This document shows positions 48,654-59,744 of a stretch of 64,000 nucleotides of DNA, piece by piece. The notes under the pieces are model-generated. The model had not been told where the DNA came from. It saw nothing but the letters and a program-made list of their open reading frames with translations, and searched no databases. The first letter of the stretch is position 1, and every line of letters begins with the position of its first letter. Source of the stretch: Ptychodera flava (Eukaryota > Hemichordata > Enteropneusta > Ptychoderidae); NCBI RefSeq assembly GCF_041260155.1, contig NC_091933.1, positions 7,838,501 through 7,902,500 of the forward strand, written 5' to 3'. The translations under genes were made by a program, and so were the position numbers.

Positions 48654-50330
48654 AGCTCCGCTGTCAGCGACGCAGAGCTTATCAAATAGGTTGATTTTCC
48701 GTCGTCGTCCGTCGTCCATCGTCGTCGTCCGTCGTCGTCGTCCGTCAACAATTGCCTTCTCCTCTGAAACTGCAAGTCCAATCGCTTTGAAATTTTATAT
48801 GCAGTTCACTTGGGGTGACCACACTTAAGTTTGTTCAAATCGTGGTGAAATTTGCATATTTGTATTTTTGGGGCAATTTTTGGTGTTTTTGGTAAAAAAA
48901 TCTTCTTCTCTGAAACCGCTTGTCCGATTGCTTTGAAATTTGATATGCAGTTTACTTAGGGTAACTTCAGTCAGATTTGTTCAAATTATGGTGAAATTTG
49001 CATATTTGTATTTTTAAGGCAATTTTTGTCATTTTTGGTAAAAATATCTTTAAAAATCTTCTTCTTCAAAACTACCAGTCAGATAGCTTTGATATTTGGT
49101 ACATATGTCCCTAGGGATGATCTATTTCAGATTTGTTCAAATTGTGCAGAAATATGCAAAATTGCATTTTTAAGGCAATTTTTGCCATTTTTGGTCAAAA
49201 AATGTATTTCTCAAAAAGTACTGGTCTAATACTTTTGAAATTTGGTATACACTTTTGTATAGATGAACTGAGTAATATATATTGAATTTCTGATGAAATC
49301 TGAAATTTTGTATTTTTGGGGCAATTTTTGCAATTTTTGGTCAAAAAATGTGTATTTCCAAAACTATTTATTTGATAGCTTTGAAATTTGGTATACAGGT
49401 TCCTACAGATAAACTACATGATATTTATTGAAATTGTGATGAAATCTGCAATTTTGTATTTTTGGGGCAATTTTTGTCATTTTTGGTCAAAAAATGTGTA
49501 TTTCCAAAAACTACTCATCTGATAGCTTTGCAATTTGGTATACAGGTTTTTACAGATCACCTTAATGATATTTGTTGAAATTATGATGAAATCTGCAATT
49601 TTGTAATTTTGGGGCAATTTTTGCCATTTTTGGTCAAAAAATGTGTTTCTCAAAAATTACTGGTCTGATAGCTTTGAAATTTGGCATACAGGTTTCTACA
49701 GATGAGTTCAGTAATATATAATGAATTTCTGATGAAATCTGTAATTTTGTATTTTGGGGGCAATTTTTGCCATTTTTGGTCAAAACGTGTATTTCCAAAA
49801 CTACTCATCCGATAGCTTTGAAATTTGGTATACAGGTTTCTATAGATGAACTAAATGATATTTATTAAAAATAATGATGAAATCTGCAATTTTGATTTTT
49901 TGGGGCAATTTTTTCCGTTTTTGGTCAAAAATGTGTTTCTCACAAAAAGTACTGGTCTAACAGCTTTGAAATTTGGTATACAGGTTTCTATAGATAAAGT
50001 TATGAACTAAATTTGATCTCTTGAAATTATGATGAAATCTGCAATTTCATTTTTTGGGGCAATTGTTGCCATTTTTGGTCAGAAAATTTTATTCTCAAAA
50101 ACTACTCATCAGATAGCTTTGGTTGACATGTTCTTAGGGATGATCCGATGTGATATATTCAAAGTATGATTAAATCTTCAATTGTATATTTTTGCAGCTT
50201 ATTTTAGCCACTTTTTTCTGGCCTCTGCATTGAGCTATCAAAGATTTCCACCTTCCTCATCAACATGTGTAAAAAATAGTTATTCTCTACATAAACACAG
50301 CGGAGCTATATCGGCCGCTAGGTCGCTTGT
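48654..50330 (+). mobile_element. TIR element with internal units of about 146 bp, copy 3 (longest)
   Basis: Starts AGCTCCGCTGTCAGCGACG and ends ACACAGCGGAGCTATATCGG plus tail cgctaggtcgcttgt. It opens with a CGTCGTCGTCC-rich tract. Successive marks gaaatttggtata lie at 49237, 49383, 49530, 49676, 49820 and 49968: spacings 146, 147, 146, 144 and 148. It lies between - strand coding remnants and appears to split them. Confidence 0.7.
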
Positions 50331-50357
50331 TTATAATACACTCGGCACAACCCTTCA

Positions 50358-50696
50358 TCAGTCTCCCCTCATTCCTTCTGCATTTATCTGTATCTGTACA
50401 CTTTTGCCACTCTTTTCGGGGGTTATTTCAGAATGCAGATTTTTAAGGCATGAAGCCCTGAAAGGTAAATACTTTGCCATGTTGTCAAGCAATTCAGGAG
50501 AGGGCTTATGAACTGCAGTTTTGACACTTAAATTGATAAGTTGTTCATGGGCTTCATCAAGTGCAAGCTCTCTCCAGCTGAAGCCAGTTATGCTTGTTGT
50601 AAATCCCCCAGACTGCAGGTGATCTAGGATGCAAGATGGTGCTTGCAGCAAATCATGGAGATGCCTTGGTAGGAGACGAGATACTAGGTTGACCAA
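50358..50696 (-). pseudogene. decayed coding remnant, same family (DEAHEQLIN part)
   Basis: - strand frame with GFSWRELALDEAHEQLINLS, VKTAVHKPSPELLDNMAKYL and PFRASCLKNLHSEITPEK. The DEAHE.LIN..KTAV..P block is one I associate with the same large invertebrate proteins as the SPDTDVY block, lying N-terminal to it. Confidence 0.45.
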
Positions 50697-50902
50697 TCAA
50701 AAGCATGATACAAAGGGGCTAGCTGCTTGATTGATGCCATTCTCAGTTGCCAATTACTGCTACGGAAAGCCATGTAAAGAGAGATATAAGCAAAACAACC
50801 TCTGTGCTCAGGGAAACAATATCTCACACAAAAAGATCTCATTCATTTTACTTTGTATCACCTGCAGTCCAGCCAATCTGGCATTAGCCTGATACCATGG
50901 AT

Positions 50903-51413
50903 TTAAGGGCATATTTTCATTGTCAAGGTCACAGAGGTCCTAGTCACTATCAAGCCATTCTGTGTGTAAAAGCAATGAATACAGACCATCCCCTTGTCAA
51001 ATGATTCGAAAAGGTTCAACATTCTGATACTTTGAGCCAAATGTGTACAATAGCATTTTGTCATGGGTATATATATCTGAACAGGACATTTCAGGGCATA
51101 GCATAGACAGAGCAGCTCTGCGTAATCACCAGGTACTGTACTGAGTTTGACCTTTTGTGACCTTTCAAAAAAGTAAAAAAAATCAATGGTCAACAAGATG
51201 TTTTGTTCATCGCTTGGCAATATTTTCTCAAAATACGTGTCTCATCACTAGCTGCCAAGCAAGACAGCAGTATAATTTCTTATCACAAGTTCTAGCTATT
51301 TCAACACAGCTAGACTTGTAGGATCTTGCTTTAAACTGCCCTGATGGGCTAGTTTTCTGAGTACAGGATGTGCAGCTATTGCAAAACACTAAAACAGTGA
51401 AGTGGACTGACAT
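50903..51413 (-). pseudogene. decayed coding remnant, possibly vertnin/OTU-like
   Basis: - strand text includes VHFTVLVFCNSCTSC and GDYAELLCLCYALKCPVQIY IPM. The latter loosely resembles the 'YA.EL..L..AL..PI..Y.P' core of vertnin-like domains, but the match is weak. Broken; placed with its neighbours by strand only. Confidence 0.3.
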
Positions 51414-51859
51414 TGGGTTGACCTACATCAATATTTTCAAGACTTGTTATGACAAAACTATCTGGGGTGAAGCAACCGGCAAAGTTTTCCTTGTGGGGTA
51501 CTCAAAACTGTCCTATTCATGGTATCTCTGGCCTTAGACTTTGAACAAATCATGCCAAAAGAGTTGCGTAGGGTAATTAGGGAGCCGTCATATTTATGGC
51601 CCGGGGGGGAGGTCGGAGGAATCTGAGATGGGTTCACTCAAAAAATCGTAAGTTACAAGGGTAGGGAAAGACACTAAGGGTTGTCCGATTGCCCAGGGCA
51701 AGGGAAAGTCACGTTCGGGCAATTGAACCTCCGATGCCAATTGCCCTACGGGACAAGTGGAAAAAAGTAATTACCTAGAAATCGAATTCACGAGAGCGAT
51801 TTTCTAGCGAGGGAACACGGTATCATATTATGTCATTGTGAACATTTCCATAAGATTTT

Positions 51860-52370
51860 TTCGTAAAATTGCATGAAGAATTGATGAAAAGAATCATATA
51901 ATCACTTCCAATAAAATGCAATTCAAACAATACCACCGGTTAAATACCGTACGCTGATTTTGCATATGAAAAAGCTGTTCAGCTGGTGGAGCGTACGTTC
52001 ACCAAAGTTCATTGCATTGACTGTGAGGTTACGGTGTCTCACAATATGTCGATACGGTAAAAAAAAGAAACACACAGCAGTTTTTGTGCTTTGTATGAGC
52101 GTTTATAATAAGGTAAAAATAAAGTGCAGTGGTGAAAAATCACCACAAAAATGGGACTTTTACTAAGACGTACTCTTCAATGTTAACTTGTTGAGTGACA
52201 GTGGATGGCATCGTGGCAAGACCGCATGCAATGAAAGTCATGAGCAAGCTTAGATGTCAACGGGTCCAGTCTTTGAATTTTCAATGAACACTGACTTAAT
52301 TTTCAGGTCAATAAGCCAAAAGTTACTTGTCCGTGGCGACCATTGTAACCTCTCTGTTTGTGAATTTTCC
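51860..52370 (+). repeat. dispersed repeat pair, copy 2
   Basis: Counterpart of 40070-40560. Confidence 0.6.
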
Positions 52371-52608
52371 CATTCTAAAATGACTGTCAAGAAGCAATGG
52401 GAGCGAGATTGACATCGACAAATTCAGCTTCCAAAATACATTGAAAAACACCGACGCCTTAGGTTGCTGGTTTAAATTCTATTTAGTCTCTGTATGAGCA
52501 TTAAAGACCACCGAGGTTATAAGAAAAACATAGCCTCTAGCCTCTTGAAGAAGGACAGACTCTTTTCTAATAATTTTAGCGCAATAAAAAGTGACATTTT
52601 GTTCAGGG

Positions 52609-53112
52609 CTATATCAGTGATATCAGTTGTATTTTTGATACTGGAGGCAATGTCTTCAATGACTTGCTAAAGGTCATTATAAGTCTTGAGAGATTGCACT
52701 TGATGTTTTTTTTCATTTTTTCAACAATATGGTAAAGTTGCATGTAACATTTTCCACACAGTTGACTTTTTCCATCAAAACTAAAATTCATGTAGTCACC
52801 ATGATCATGGGAGAAGCCATTGATTAAGTCAACATTTGACGGAAACCGCACATTCGATGTAATGCGCTTTCTACAATCTGGCATGCTGCAGTATTTTCAG
52901 TTTTTTTCCATCCATGTATTGAAGTGTTCTGGACAAAGACACACTATGTCAGGAACGGAAGTATCGATATCACTGGAGTAGAGATTAAACTGTGTGAGAA
53001 AGAGGTTTTTGTCATCAACATCAGTGGAGTGTAAACCTGGGCCAGTTAAAGTACAGATTAAACAATAGGCCAAACCCGGAATTCGAATCGACCACGGTAC
53101 AAACAAAGCCAT
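52609..53112 (-). pseudogene. decayed coding remnant with paired cysteines
   Basis: - strand: PDCRKRITSNVRFPSNVDLI, GKSQLCGKCYMQLYHIVEKM at 52.6-52.9 kb, preceded by SSDIDTSVPDIVCLCPEHFN at about 52.95 kb. The CxxC-type spacing suggests a zinc-binding N-terminal part. Family not recognised; possibly the same broken gene. Confidence 0.35.
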
Positions 53113-53181
53113 GTGCGCAAACGCGCACAGACGTACGTGTATTTCTATACGCGTTCAGTACACATGTGGGTTTGTTTGTAC
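53096..53181. repeat. inverted repeat, CpG-rich
   Basis: The arms ggtacaaacaaagccatgtg and cacatgtgggtttgtttgta are near reverse complements, about 45 bp apart; the loop is CpG-rich (cgcaaacgcgcac...). Could be a small fold-back element. Confidence 0.5.
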
Positions 53182-53386
53182 CGGCATCACGTGATTATTT
53201 GGGCGTTCTGAGTATGTAGAACGGCGTATGCATCGCGTCCTTTTTATTCCGGAGTAGAACCATTGGCCTCTGTGACATCAATTATTGGTGCTTTCTCATC
53301 ATCCCCTCCATCTCTTCCAGAAAATTCTTTATCTATATAAAGCTAGGCGACACGCATTGCAGAAACAATACTGTTCATTCATGCCC

Positions 53387-53677
53387 CTAGATTTTAACCA
53401 GCTCGGACATATTCCTCTGGTTTTCCCACAACATGGTACCATCTGTTTGTTTTTTTATCCCACATTTACCACATGGACCACACTTATTCTTATCTGGATG
53501 AGTTTTTGCTTTATGTGACCTCACATCTCCAAGTCCAGAGATATTGATCAAAAGCACTTTCTTGTGCAATGTGTGTGACTTGAAACAGCAATACAATGGC
53601 TGGTCTTCTGAGAATAACTTAAAACTATGGTAGTCTCCTGTAAACCGAGACTGTGGGCCACCTTTTCTGAATATCAC
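53387..53677 (-). pseudogene. decayed coding remnant with cysteines
   Basis: - strand frame with LLINISGLGDVRSHKAKTHP and CGPCGKCGIKKQTDG. Cys/His-rich, unrecognised; may be the start of the same - strand gene. Confidence 0.3.
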
Positions 53678-55189
53678 ATGAAAGCGATGATTTTAAAGGA
53701 AGAATAAATTCTTTGCCTTCTAGCACAACAGTTACATGGTGCTTTTCAAATTTGTGGCATCTTTTTTAGCACATACTGGCCAAGTCTGGACAACCGTATT
53801 TCAATATCAGAGAGCAGGCCAATGTTACTTTTACTTTCCATGACATAACTGCATCAATCCTTTTTCAACAGTATCATTTCTTTGACAATGAATGTGTTTT
53901 TTGTGCACTGAGCATCCTGTTTCAAACTTAAAACCCCTCGACTATGGAGTTTCTGACAATGTGAAACAGCTTTTGAAATCTTGACCCAGGCTCTGTGTAC
54001 ACTGTTTAGATTTCCCAGGCTCTGTGTACACTGTTTAGATGTTTTTTCAGGGACAAAGAAATATTCACATGGTTCAACCTTTGTGCTGTTGCATATTGCA
54101 GTCTTTGAGTCACAAAATTGGCAAAAAATTTAATATGCCACTTTTGCGATTGGCCTGTAATATTATTAAGTTGCCCTCCATTTAAGAAGACTTGCTGCCG
54201 CAAGTTTTACTTCTGTCAGGGGCAACCTTCCATGCTCTGTGGCATATGGCATACCGTAGTTTATGCAACTTCTCATAAAGCATCCTTACTTGCACTGCTT
54301 GATATGGCTAAGGATCCAAACACTCTCCTTTTTCCAACAAAATAGATTTCTTTCAAACATTTAATTCTTATTTTTCAAACTATGACAAATGATTTCAAAG
54401 TACGTGAATTTCTTGTGGCCAAACTTTACCATAAACTCAAACTGTTAGTAAACATAGATACAGGTACAAAATACCGGTGAATATTGTAAGCCATGTGCCA
54501 TTGCCAGAACGGGCTGTGGTAGGTTATCAGCCACAGTATATCTGCAACAAAATGTAAAGACACATGTATTTCGGAAACTGGATCATACTTAAACAAACAA
54601 AACCATCATTATATATATTCTTGATCACAAATTTTGCTCAAAAAATAAAAGATTACAACAACTGGGATACTGAAAATACGCAATGATATGTGATACCAAC
54701 GCGTCTCAAGCTGTTTGCGTGTGCATGGCCACCATATTTATTGGATTTAACGGTATTCAACACCGAACAGACCTCATTTCAAAGGCGTGTTAAATTCATA
54801 TTGTCCGTTTTGAACACCAAAACTTTGCAGAAAATCATAGTCATGAGATTCAAATCCGACCAAACCTGGTTGCAAATTGAATTAAATGTCTTGCCAACGC
54901 AAGCGACGCAGTGCTGTATAAGGCGAGGTCAACATGTCTACAAAATTCGTATCTGGTGATTCCTATAAAAGATTTGCCCTGATTGTTGAAAAAATTTACA
55001 TAGGTCACGACTGGAGGCAATATAAATGGCAAGGATATGGAAAATTTCCATAAATACTAACCTTTTGCAGTGTTTTTCGCCGATTTTTCTAGCCGTGAAA
55101 CATGGTGTAACGGTCATCGAAACTAAAGAGAGGGCGCCCTTCATTTGAAGGAAATCCCTTATTATGCATGAAATGAAGGACCCAACTTC
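53678..55189. other. nothing firm
   Basis: A short direct repeat, tttcccaggctctgtgtaca-like, occurs twice at 53988-54038. No gene recognised. Confidence 0.35.
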
Positions 55190-55497
55190 GAGAGTGCGGA
55201 AACGTTGGATCAAACCATTTCGCCAATATGTCAACTGGGGTTGAAGGTCATTGACCGTAAATATCACATAAATATGAATTACTAGGTAATTTAAACGGCT
55301 AGATGGTTCATATTTGGTAGGTTATAGCACCTTATGATGAACTGTCATACACCTCATCAATTATGCTGGGGTCAAAGGTCATTACCCTTAATATCACATA
55401 AATGTGAATAATTAAATAACTAAAAGGACTAAATGGTTCATATACCGGTATGGCAGGTTAAGGCACCTAATGGCACACTATCATATACCTCATTAAT
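55190..55497 (+). repeat. dispersed repeat (family of 37201-37430), two units
   Basis: 'caaaccatttcgccaatatg', 'ctggggttgaaggtcattgacc' and 'ggttcatatttggtaggtta', then a second unit about 130 bp later. The TTAA-site region (gtaatttaaacggctagatgg) is unoccupied. Confidence 0.55.
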
Positions 55498-56730
55498 TAG
55501 TCCCCACAAACGAACTCCAGGGACTTATAGATTGAGTTCCGTCTGTAAGTCCGCGCACATGCATGCCTTCCCCTGTTCACGCAGATATCTCAGACAAGGC
55601 TTGGTCAATTTCTTTCAAACTTTGCACAAGTATAGCACCAGACTCCATACAGATGTACGTTGATTTAATAGTTTCACAATATGACCCAAGATGGCCACCT
55701 AGCAGCTAGTTTTTTACAAGTTTTTCATGTCTTGAGCCGTAACCAAGACATGTGTCAACTGATGTCTTTCAAATTTGGTGCAAGGACATTAACCTATGTC
55801 GTACATATGCTTGTAGATTTTTCTTCTGATACAATCCAATATGGCCGCCCAGTGGCCATTTCATTACAATTTTTTCATGTCTTGAGCCATAACCCAGTGT
55901 GTCTCAACTGATATCTTTCAAAATTGGTACAGGGACATGGACCTACATGTATGTCATACATATGCATCTCTATTTTGTTAAAATACAATCCAATATGCCC
56001 TCCAGGCAGCCATTTTGTTACGATTTTTTCATGTTTCCAGCCGTAACCCACAGCGTAACCCAAACATGTCTCAACTGATTTCTTTTGAAGTTGGTACAAC
56101 GACATAGACCTATGTTATACATGTTCATGTTGATATTTATTGTGATACGACCCAATAGAGTTACCAGGCAGCCATTTTGTTACGATTTTTTCATGTCAAA
56201 CCCTTTTCCTGCCAAGTCCATATTTCACCATCAGGTCAAGATGGTTAAAATTAATGAAACACAACATATGGCGTATTTTAACATAATACTGTACATCAAT
56301 TGAAAGCTGTTGAAAACATCAATACTATAAACTTTATTTTTTTTACTAAAGATGCTATAACAGACCAAGCCAAGTGTGTGAAAATACTTCATGTTTTTGG
56401 CTCAATACCACTTTTTACTGACTTGGCTGATGGGGAAGTAATATTTAGTCTTAATACTGTCTGGCAGGAAAAGGGTTAAGCCATAACTCAGACATGCCTC
56501 AACTGATTTCTTCCAAATATGGTACAAGGACATAAACCTTTGTAATACATGTACCTCTCAATTTTGTTGTCATATGATGCAATTGATAGCTGCCAGCTGG
56601 CCATTTGTTATGATTTGTTTATGCCTTTAGCCATAACTCAATACGTCTCAACTGATTTCTTTCAAAATTGGTACAAGGATATTAACCGTGTCATACATTT
56701 TTATGATACAATCCAATCACACTTATTTAT
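55498..56730 (+). repeat. tandem-unit repeat, period about 150 bp
   Basis: Units marked by 'ttttttcatgtcttgagccgtaaccaa', ctcaactgatttctttcaaa and 'ttggtacaaggacat', then 'caatatggccgcccagtggccat'. About six degenerate units, one of them interrupted by a MITE at 56200-56476. Confidence 0.65.
56198..56478. mobile_element. 277-bp MITE inside the tandem-unit repeat
   Basis: Inverted ends ACCCTTTTCCTGCCAAGTC and GTCTGGCAGGAAAAGGGT with a non-coding interior. The interrupted unit resumes at gccataactcagacatg. The ends resemble those of the ACCCTTTGAG family at 21.9 and 25.6 kb. Confidence 0.7.
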
Positions 56731-56770
56731 TGATGCCTCGACATGAAAACAATCACTGGATTCACAGTAC

Positions 56771-57098
56771 AATAGCCGGCTATTGAACCACTCTTTTTTG
56801 GGAGTGGAGATTTAGCCGACTGGTTCTGTCTCAGGCCTCTCAGCTAGGCGACTGATGCCGTATGTTGTGGGTTCGCATCCGATTGAAAACTATCCGTATT
56901 TTCTATCCTGGGTCGGTAACACTGCTGGTGGACAGAATTGTCCCCGAGGTTATTGTTCGCCCAGTTAAAGCGATGAAATTTGTTTCTTCGCTTCGATAAG
57001 TGTGTATGTGCGATGTATGATAGTGAGCATGCGAGCGTGAGTGCTTCACGAACTCTACAACGTGTTGAAAGGTCTCAGTCAGAAAAATGTAACAACTT
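56771..57098 (+). mobile_element. tRNA-derived SINE, copy 1
   Basis: The head has a small hairpin (ccactctttttt...gagtgg), an A-box-like ttagccgactgg and a B-box-like gggttcgcatcc about 50 bp apart. A tRNA-unrelated body of about 200 bp follows. The RNA polymerase III box order and spacing fit a tRNA-derived SINE. Copy 2 starts at about 57101. Confidence 0.65.
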
Positions 57099-57100
57099 AG

Positions 57101-57220
57101 CCGGCTATTGAACCACTCTTTTTGGGAGTGGAGATTTAGCCGACTGGTTCTGTCTCAGGCCTCTCAGCTAGGCGACTGATGCCGTATGTTGTGGGTTCGC
57201 ATCCGATTGAAAACTATCCG
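57101..57220 (+). mobile_element. tRNA-derived SINE, copy 2 (head only)
   Basis: Almost identical to the first 120 bp of copy 1, including both boxes, then breaks off at aaaactatccgtat, where a coding-like segment begins. Confidence 0.65.
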
Positions 57221-57234
57221 TATATTATACAGAC

Positions 57235-57717
57235 TTCATTTGAATGCTCTATGAAGACTGATGTCACAATTCTGAATGGGGACTATGTCATTGACAATGA
57301 CTTCAACAATAACAATGGTGATTACTACAGAATGGGTGTGTTGATAAATTACATCAAGCAATTGTTTGCAGAATACAACGAGGGCCACTGTTATAATACA
57401 CACAAAACTGAGACAATACACCTTGAAGTTTTTCAAGAGTTACTGGGGCTTAATCTTCTTGACACAGATCAGGTCTGAAAAATTATCATTCCAGATTTGA
57501 TGGCATTTGTAAATGAGAACAACGAAACTAATATATTGACACAACATATGTTGACTTGTAAAAAACTGGGTATGTTGGAATTCACTATGGAGAGCAAGAA
57601 AATGGCATTGCCACACACACCCACAAAAACTGAAAATACCAAGCAATTAAAGGTAGTGGCCTGCCTGTTAACTTTGATAAAAAAAATAAGTGCTGCCCTG
57701 TGCTCTACTTTGTGAGG
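57235..57717 (+). pseudogene. orphan coding fragment, family unknown
   Basis: After ttatacag (57234) the frame reads TSFECSMKTDVTILNGDYVI, MGVLINYIKQLFAEYNEGHC and LEVFQELLGLNLLDTDQ. An in-frame stop follows at 57476, then the same frame runs on as LMAFVNENNETNILTQHMLT and further to a stop at about 57715. The composition is protein-like. gtctga after DTDQ could be a donor, in which case the first part is an exon. No family recognised. Confidence 0.4.
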
Positions 57718-57815
57718 ACTAGGTGCCATCTGCTTCCAATGGTAACAGAATTCACGTATTTTAACTTCAGTGCCTTCAAAAATAACAGTGTATTGATTCT
57801 AGCACTTATAAATTG

Positions 57816-57862
57816 CTTTGATTGATTGATTGGTTGATTGATAGATTGATTGATTGATTGAC
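57816..57862 (+). repeat. (TTGA)n microsatellite
   Basis: Imperfect gattgattgattggttgatt tract. Confidence 0.85.
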
Positions 57863-58030
57863 ATATCAATTGACAGCTAAATACTTCCATAAAATACAGG
57901 GATATACAGAATCTGTGGCAGTCATATAATTGGAAATTAATTTGTGACAGCATGATTTATCTCTCTCACATATTTATGATTACTGTCGGAAAGATGGCAA
58001 TAAGAAATTAAGATTTCATCTTGAATATCC

Positions 58031-58110
58031 TTTGTATACGGCTAGTTTTCAATCGGGTCCGAACCCACAACATACGGCATCAGTCACCTAGCAGAGAGGC
58101 CACAGAGAGA
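58031..58110 (-). mobile_element. tRNA-derived SINE, inverted fragment
   Basis: Reverse complement of the SINE head: gttttcaatcgggtccgaac, then ccacaacatacggcatcagt and the stretch 'cctagcagagaggcc'. Includes the B-box region. Confidence 0.6.
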
Positions 58111-58812
58111 GCCGCTCGCTAGTGCAAATTATCTGCAAAAAGCAAGTTCAGTATTATGTGTTGCATGGTCTTACATGATGGTGCTCTTTCCTATGATTAT
58201 TAGTTGCGAGTGAGAATATGCAAAGGAACACTATCCACCCAGGGAGTCATATGGAGTCCTCTGCAGAAAAGAACAAGAAGCAATGTGAACATGATGAAAC
58301 TTCTGAAGGTCAGTGATAGTCAATGATATACTGACATATATGTACCTGTAACCAGTAAACATCTATTGGATGACTTGCCATGAAGGTGACATCACAAATC
58401 TGTTCCTTGAGCATGTAACAGTAGATCAACAGAACATCATGTGCATAGCATAGAGTTTAATATTATTTGATTGTCTTCCTTGTGTAATACCTAGGGGGAA
58501 AATAGCTTTCCACATGAACCTGTGACCCACAACTGTTAAATCAGCTAAAGACAAACAGATACTGGTGTGCAGCATATTGAGCTGCCTTGTGGGGTTTGTT
58601 TGTATTTATGTAGGGATTGCGTTAACCCCAAATTTTGCTTTACAGACTCCCTATTTCGCACTAGGACCCCTACAACTTTTTAGTGAGGAAGGGTCCCATT
58701 CTTCAGAGAAATACAGATATTTGAATTTTGTTAAGGCCTGATTTTATGAACCATTTTCTCTATATTTCCTCACTATAGTTCGAAAAAAGCCTGTTGGCCA
58801 GTAAGTACCGTG

Positions 58813-59012
58813 AACTGAAGCAGAAGGAGCCGCCATTGACAGCTATTTCATGTCTCACATCAGAGATAATTAAACAGTCACAAAGGCCGAAGCTGAACAG
58901 TATGCTTAGCAAATGAGAAAGTTCTCAGCAACAGAAATTTGAAATTGCTGCAACGGCATGTAAAAAGCAGAGCAATAGCATATGAGAGGAAAGCAAAGAA
59001 AAAATTGTAGAA
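58813..59012 (+). pseudogene. captured coding fragment in array, copy 1
   Basis: Reads TEAEGAAIDSYFMSHIRDN, TKAEAEQYA and, at the end, AYERKAKKKL before a stop. The close copy at 60871-61069 is better preserved. It resembles the C-terminal helical end (EAA+..F...I) found in many repetitive invertebrate proteins; identity not established. Confidence 0.45.
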
Positions 59013-59105
59013 GACGTATAATGATAGCTGTTTTGCTTTCAGATTGTTAGATTACCTTGACACTGAGTTTCTGTATGTAAAATGTTTTTCAGAGTTAATA
59101 TTGTG

Positions 59106-59276
59106 GAGTTACCCCATGAGGTTAACCACATGGTAAATTCCTAGCTCCGTTGCTTTCGGTGTGTTCGAAGACAAACGAGACATTTTTCTGATATAAAAAG
59201 TGAAGATATGGTACCATATATATTTTTCTTTTCGAAATTAGCCTTTTTGGAGTTTCCTCATGAAGGTTCTTTTTGG
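59106..59276 (-). repeat. inverted unit of the array
   Basis: Begins ggagttaccccatgaggtta, the reverse complement of the unit's 'tcatgaggtaactcc' end, and continues in reverse through tggtaaattcctagctcc to agtgaagatatggtacca. From about 59277 units run forward, so this is a head-to-head junction. The same arrangement recurs at about 61165-61335. Confidence 0.65.
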
Positions 59277-59744
59277 CCTTATCAAGAACCCAACAAAATT
59301 TGGAATTTGACATGCAATGACTCTCATAAGGTAACTCCAAAAGTGTAACTTCGAAAAAAAAATATATTAAATACCATATTCTTCACTTCTTTTCTTTCAA
59401 AAATATGCAAATGGTTGTTTTAAGCACATCAAAACAAACAGTGTTAGGAATTTATCATCTGATGAATATCTTACAGCAACTCCAAAATTTTAACTTTGAA
59501 AAAAATGTCAACATGAAGCACCATTAGTCTTAAACTTGTTATCTTCCAAATATTCCCAACAGTTTCTCTTTGAACACAGCAAAACCAACAAAGTTAGAAA
59601 TTTTATATGTGATGAACCTAATGAGGTAATGAAAAAACTGTAACTTTGAAAAAAAAGTATGTGAAGTGCCATACTCTTCACTTGTTATCTTTCAATAATG
59701 TCCAAACAGGTTGTCTTTGAACACAGCAAAACCAATAGAGTTGG

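Noticed and set aside
49026-50511. Proteins encoded by the units of about 146 bp
   Set aside because: The unit length is not a multiple of three and frames do not persist between units.
50903-51220. Firm vertnin or OTU assignment
   Set aside because: Only one short stretch is suggestive; kept as a weak note.
40070-52370. LTR pair of a retroelement
   Set aside because: No primer-binding site, polypurine tract or gag/pol remnant recognised between the copies; only a dispersed repeat is supported.
57101-57220. Functional tRNA gene
   Set aside because: A- and B-box-like motifs are present, but the head occurs in near-identical copies with a SINE body; no clean cloverleaf could be drawn.
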